DNA of 64,000 nucleotides, from NCBI RefSeq assembly GCF_030381805.1, contig NZ_JAUDRH010000013.1:186001-250000 (forward strand), given 5' to 3'. The notes under the pieces are model-generated. The model did no database searches. It saw nothing but the letters and a program-made list of their open reading frames with translations, and was not told the DNA's origin. The position numbers and the translations under genes are program-made. The DNA comes from Chlorogloeopsis sp. ULAP01 (GTDB taxonomy: Bacteria > Cyanobacteriota > Cyanobacteriia > Cyanobacteriales > Nostocaceae). Below are positions 62,445-64,000 of this stretch, in pieces (within the stretch, counting starts at the first letter, position 1; the number at the start of each line of letters is the position of its first letter).

Positions 62445-64000
62445 ATGACTAATTCTAATGATCACCTACAACGTCAAGTCCTACCGATTCCCGACATTCA
62501 ACCGATTGGACTCACCAGCTTCGACGCAAAAGACCCCAACACCCAATATCCCCCCATTGTCCCCCTACGTCCTCCTACGGGTGCACCTAATGTGCTAGTG
62601 ATCTTACTCGATGATGTGGGGTTTGGCGCTTCTTCTGCCTTTGGCGGCCCCATTCATACACCGAGCGCCGAAAGATTAGCCAAAAACGGACTGAAATATA
62701 ATCGCTTTCATACCACGGCCCTTTGCTCTCCCACTCGCGCTGCTCTTCTGACTGGACGCAACCATCATTCCGTTGGCTTTGGCGCGATCACCGAGATGGC
62801 CACTTCTGCCCCCGGTAATAACTCTCTGCGTCCCAATACCTGCGCTCCTCTAGCGGAAATTCTCAAGCTCAATGGCTACTCTACCGCTCAATTGGGCAAG
62901 TGTCATGAAGTTCCCGTGTGGGAAACGAGTCCGATGGGCCCATTCACTAGCTGGCCTACAGGTGGCGGTGGTTTTGAATATTTTTACGGATTTATCGGCG
63001 GCGAAACCAATCAGTATTACCCTGCACTATACGAGGGAACGACTCCCATTGAACCCGATAAAACCCCAGAAGAAGGCTACCATTTTACCTCAGACATGAC
63101 CCGTAAGGCGACTAGCTGGGTACGCCAGCAAAAATCCCTCATGCCCGATAAACCGTTCTTCATGTACTTTGCTCCTGGTGCCACCCACGCCCCTCATCAT
63201 GTCCCCAAAGAATGGGCGGATAAGTACAAAGGACAGTTTGATCAAGGCTGGGATCGGATACGAGAGGAAACCCTCGCCCGTCAAAAACAACTAGGAATCG
63301 TTCCCCCCGATACGGAATTAACGCCTCGTAGTGAAGGGATTCCCGCTTGGGATGAAGTACCAGAGGCGATGAAACCGATTTTAGCTCGTCAGATGGAAGT
63401 TTATGCGGGCTTCTTGGAACACACCGACTATCATGTTGGTTTGTTGATTGATGCCCTAGCGGACTTGGAAATCCTCCAGAATACTCTGATCTATTACATT
63501 ATTGGCGATAACGGAGCCTCTGCTGAAGGATCGCTCCAAGGCACGTTTAACGAAATGGTGACGCTTCAGGGGTTTGCCCATTTAGAAACCGCAGATTTCT
63601 TGATGGAACGCATCGAGCAATTTGGCGGGTCTGAAGCCTACAATCATTATGCGGTGGGTTGGGCGCATGCCATGTGTACCCCCTATCAGTGGACGAAACA
63701 AGTTGCTTCCCACTTTGGCGGCACCCGCAACGGCACGATTGTTCACTGGCCTGCTGGCATTCAAGCTCAAGGGGAAATTCGTTCCCAGTTCCACCATGTG
63801 ATTGATATTGCCAAAACCGTTTTAGAAGTGAGCAATTTACCAGAACCCACCTTTGTCAATGGCGTACAACAAAAGCCGCTAGAAGGGGTAAGCATGGCTT
63901 ACTCTTTTAATGAGGCTACTGCCCCAGATCGCCATGAGACCCAATACTTCGAGATGCTTGGCAATCGGGGTATCTATCATCAAGGATGGACAGCTGTGAC
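62445..64000 (+). CDS. Formylglycine-dependent sulfatase (partial, cut by window end)
   Basis: About 518 codons are visible and the stop is outside the window. VLVILLDDVGFG gives the metal aspartates (56, 57), and TALCSPTRAALLTGR is the sulfatase signature in which Cys94 is turned into formylglycine. GDNGASAEGSLQGTFNE is the far metal site. No signal peptide is seen at the N-terminus, unusual for an exported sulfatase, so the protein may be cytoplasmic like bacterial arylsulfatases of this long class. Base composition looks richer in G+C than neighbours and no HIP1 site was found, suggesting transfer. Confidence 0.9.
   Translation, partial: MTNSNDHLQRQVLPIPDIQPIGLTSFDAKDPNTQYPPIVPLRPPTGAPNVLVILLDDVGFGASSAFGGPIHTPSAERLAKNGLKYNRFHTTALCSPTRAALLTGRNHHSVGFGAITEMATSAPGNNSLRPNTCAPLAEILKLNGYSTAQLGKCHEVPVWETSPMGPFTSWPTGGGGFEYFYGFIGGETNQYYPALYEGTTPIEPDKTPEEGYHFTSDMTRKATSWVRQQKSLMPDKPFFMYFAPGATHAPHHVPKEWADKYKGQFDQGWDRIREETLARQKQLGIVPPDTELTPRSEGIPAWDEVPEAMKPILARQMEVYAGFLEHTDYHVGLLIDALADLEILQNTLIYYIIGDNGASAEGSLQGTFNEMVTLQGFAHLETADFLMERIEQFGGSEAYNHYAVGWAHAMCTPYQWTKQVASHFGGTRNGTIVHWPAGIQAQGEIRSQFHHVIDIAKTVLEVSNLPEPTFVNGVQQKPLEGVSMAYSFNEATAPDRHETQYFEMLGNRGIYHQGWTAV

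Overview
The window is chromosomal DNA of a cyanobacterium, most likely a large-genome filamentous or Chroococcidiopsis-like form. The evidence is the very frequent HIP1 octamer GCGATCGC on both strands, a cyanobacteria-type gene set (a PedR-type LuxR regulator, a KaiB paralogue, fused ModBC, Zn-ribbon serine/threonine kinases carrying HRDISPDN, DUF1997 and Uma2 proteins), and many short palindromic or MITE-like intergenic repeats. The genus cannot be fixed from this sequence. No rRNA, tRNA or CRISPR array was seen.

Layout. 0-12 kb: the tail of a membrane protein, a GH13 trehalose-synthase-like enzyme, an ArsP/YraQ-type permease, a two-repeat anchored protein, an AT-rich desert, an AIM24-like protein, queD, a ZIP-like membrane protein, a Deg/HtrA protease, DUF1997, a DCC thioredoxin-like protein and a renalase-like flavoprotein. 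12-25 kb: a giant TamB-like protein with an internal duplication, an S33 hydrolase, a remnant of a siderophore-binding protein, a membrane coiled-coil/TPR protein, a Usp and pgk. 25-37 kb: a CAP-domain protein, glpK, Uma2, a GT4 glycosyltransferase, pedR, a PfkB sugar kinase, a DUF6745 protein, an NDH-2-type flavoprotein and an MFS transporter.

37-41 kb is a molybdate locus: fused modBC, modA and, divergently, a small protein joining a ribbon-helix-helix DNA-binding segment to a Mop/TOBE molybdate-binding domain. TTGGTA/TACCAA inverted repeats lie in both intergenic regions of the locus. This looks like a complete uptake system with its own non-ModE molybdate sensor. It is followed by an orphan KaiB paralogue and an ETHE1-like sulfur dioxygenase.

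42.3-45 kb is a HIP1-free segment. It holds two tandem, diverged copies of a ~296-nt element whose hairpins show compensatory base changes (a candidate undescribed structured RNA), followed by a secreted GH5 glycosidase. 45-51 kb carries speE and speD and two paralogous membrane-anchored kinases, one interrupted in frame by a family of genomic repeats. 51-64 kb holds a PaaK-like adenylate-forming enzyme, a PAP2 phosphatase, a frameshifted membrane gene, a tandem-Usp protein, a P-type cation ATPase, a cupin, a BASS transporter and the start of a formylglycine sulfatase cut off by the window end.

Most genes are singly transcribed, with few operons, which is typical of cyanobacteria. Functional identifications rest on motifs recognised by eye; no database search was run.
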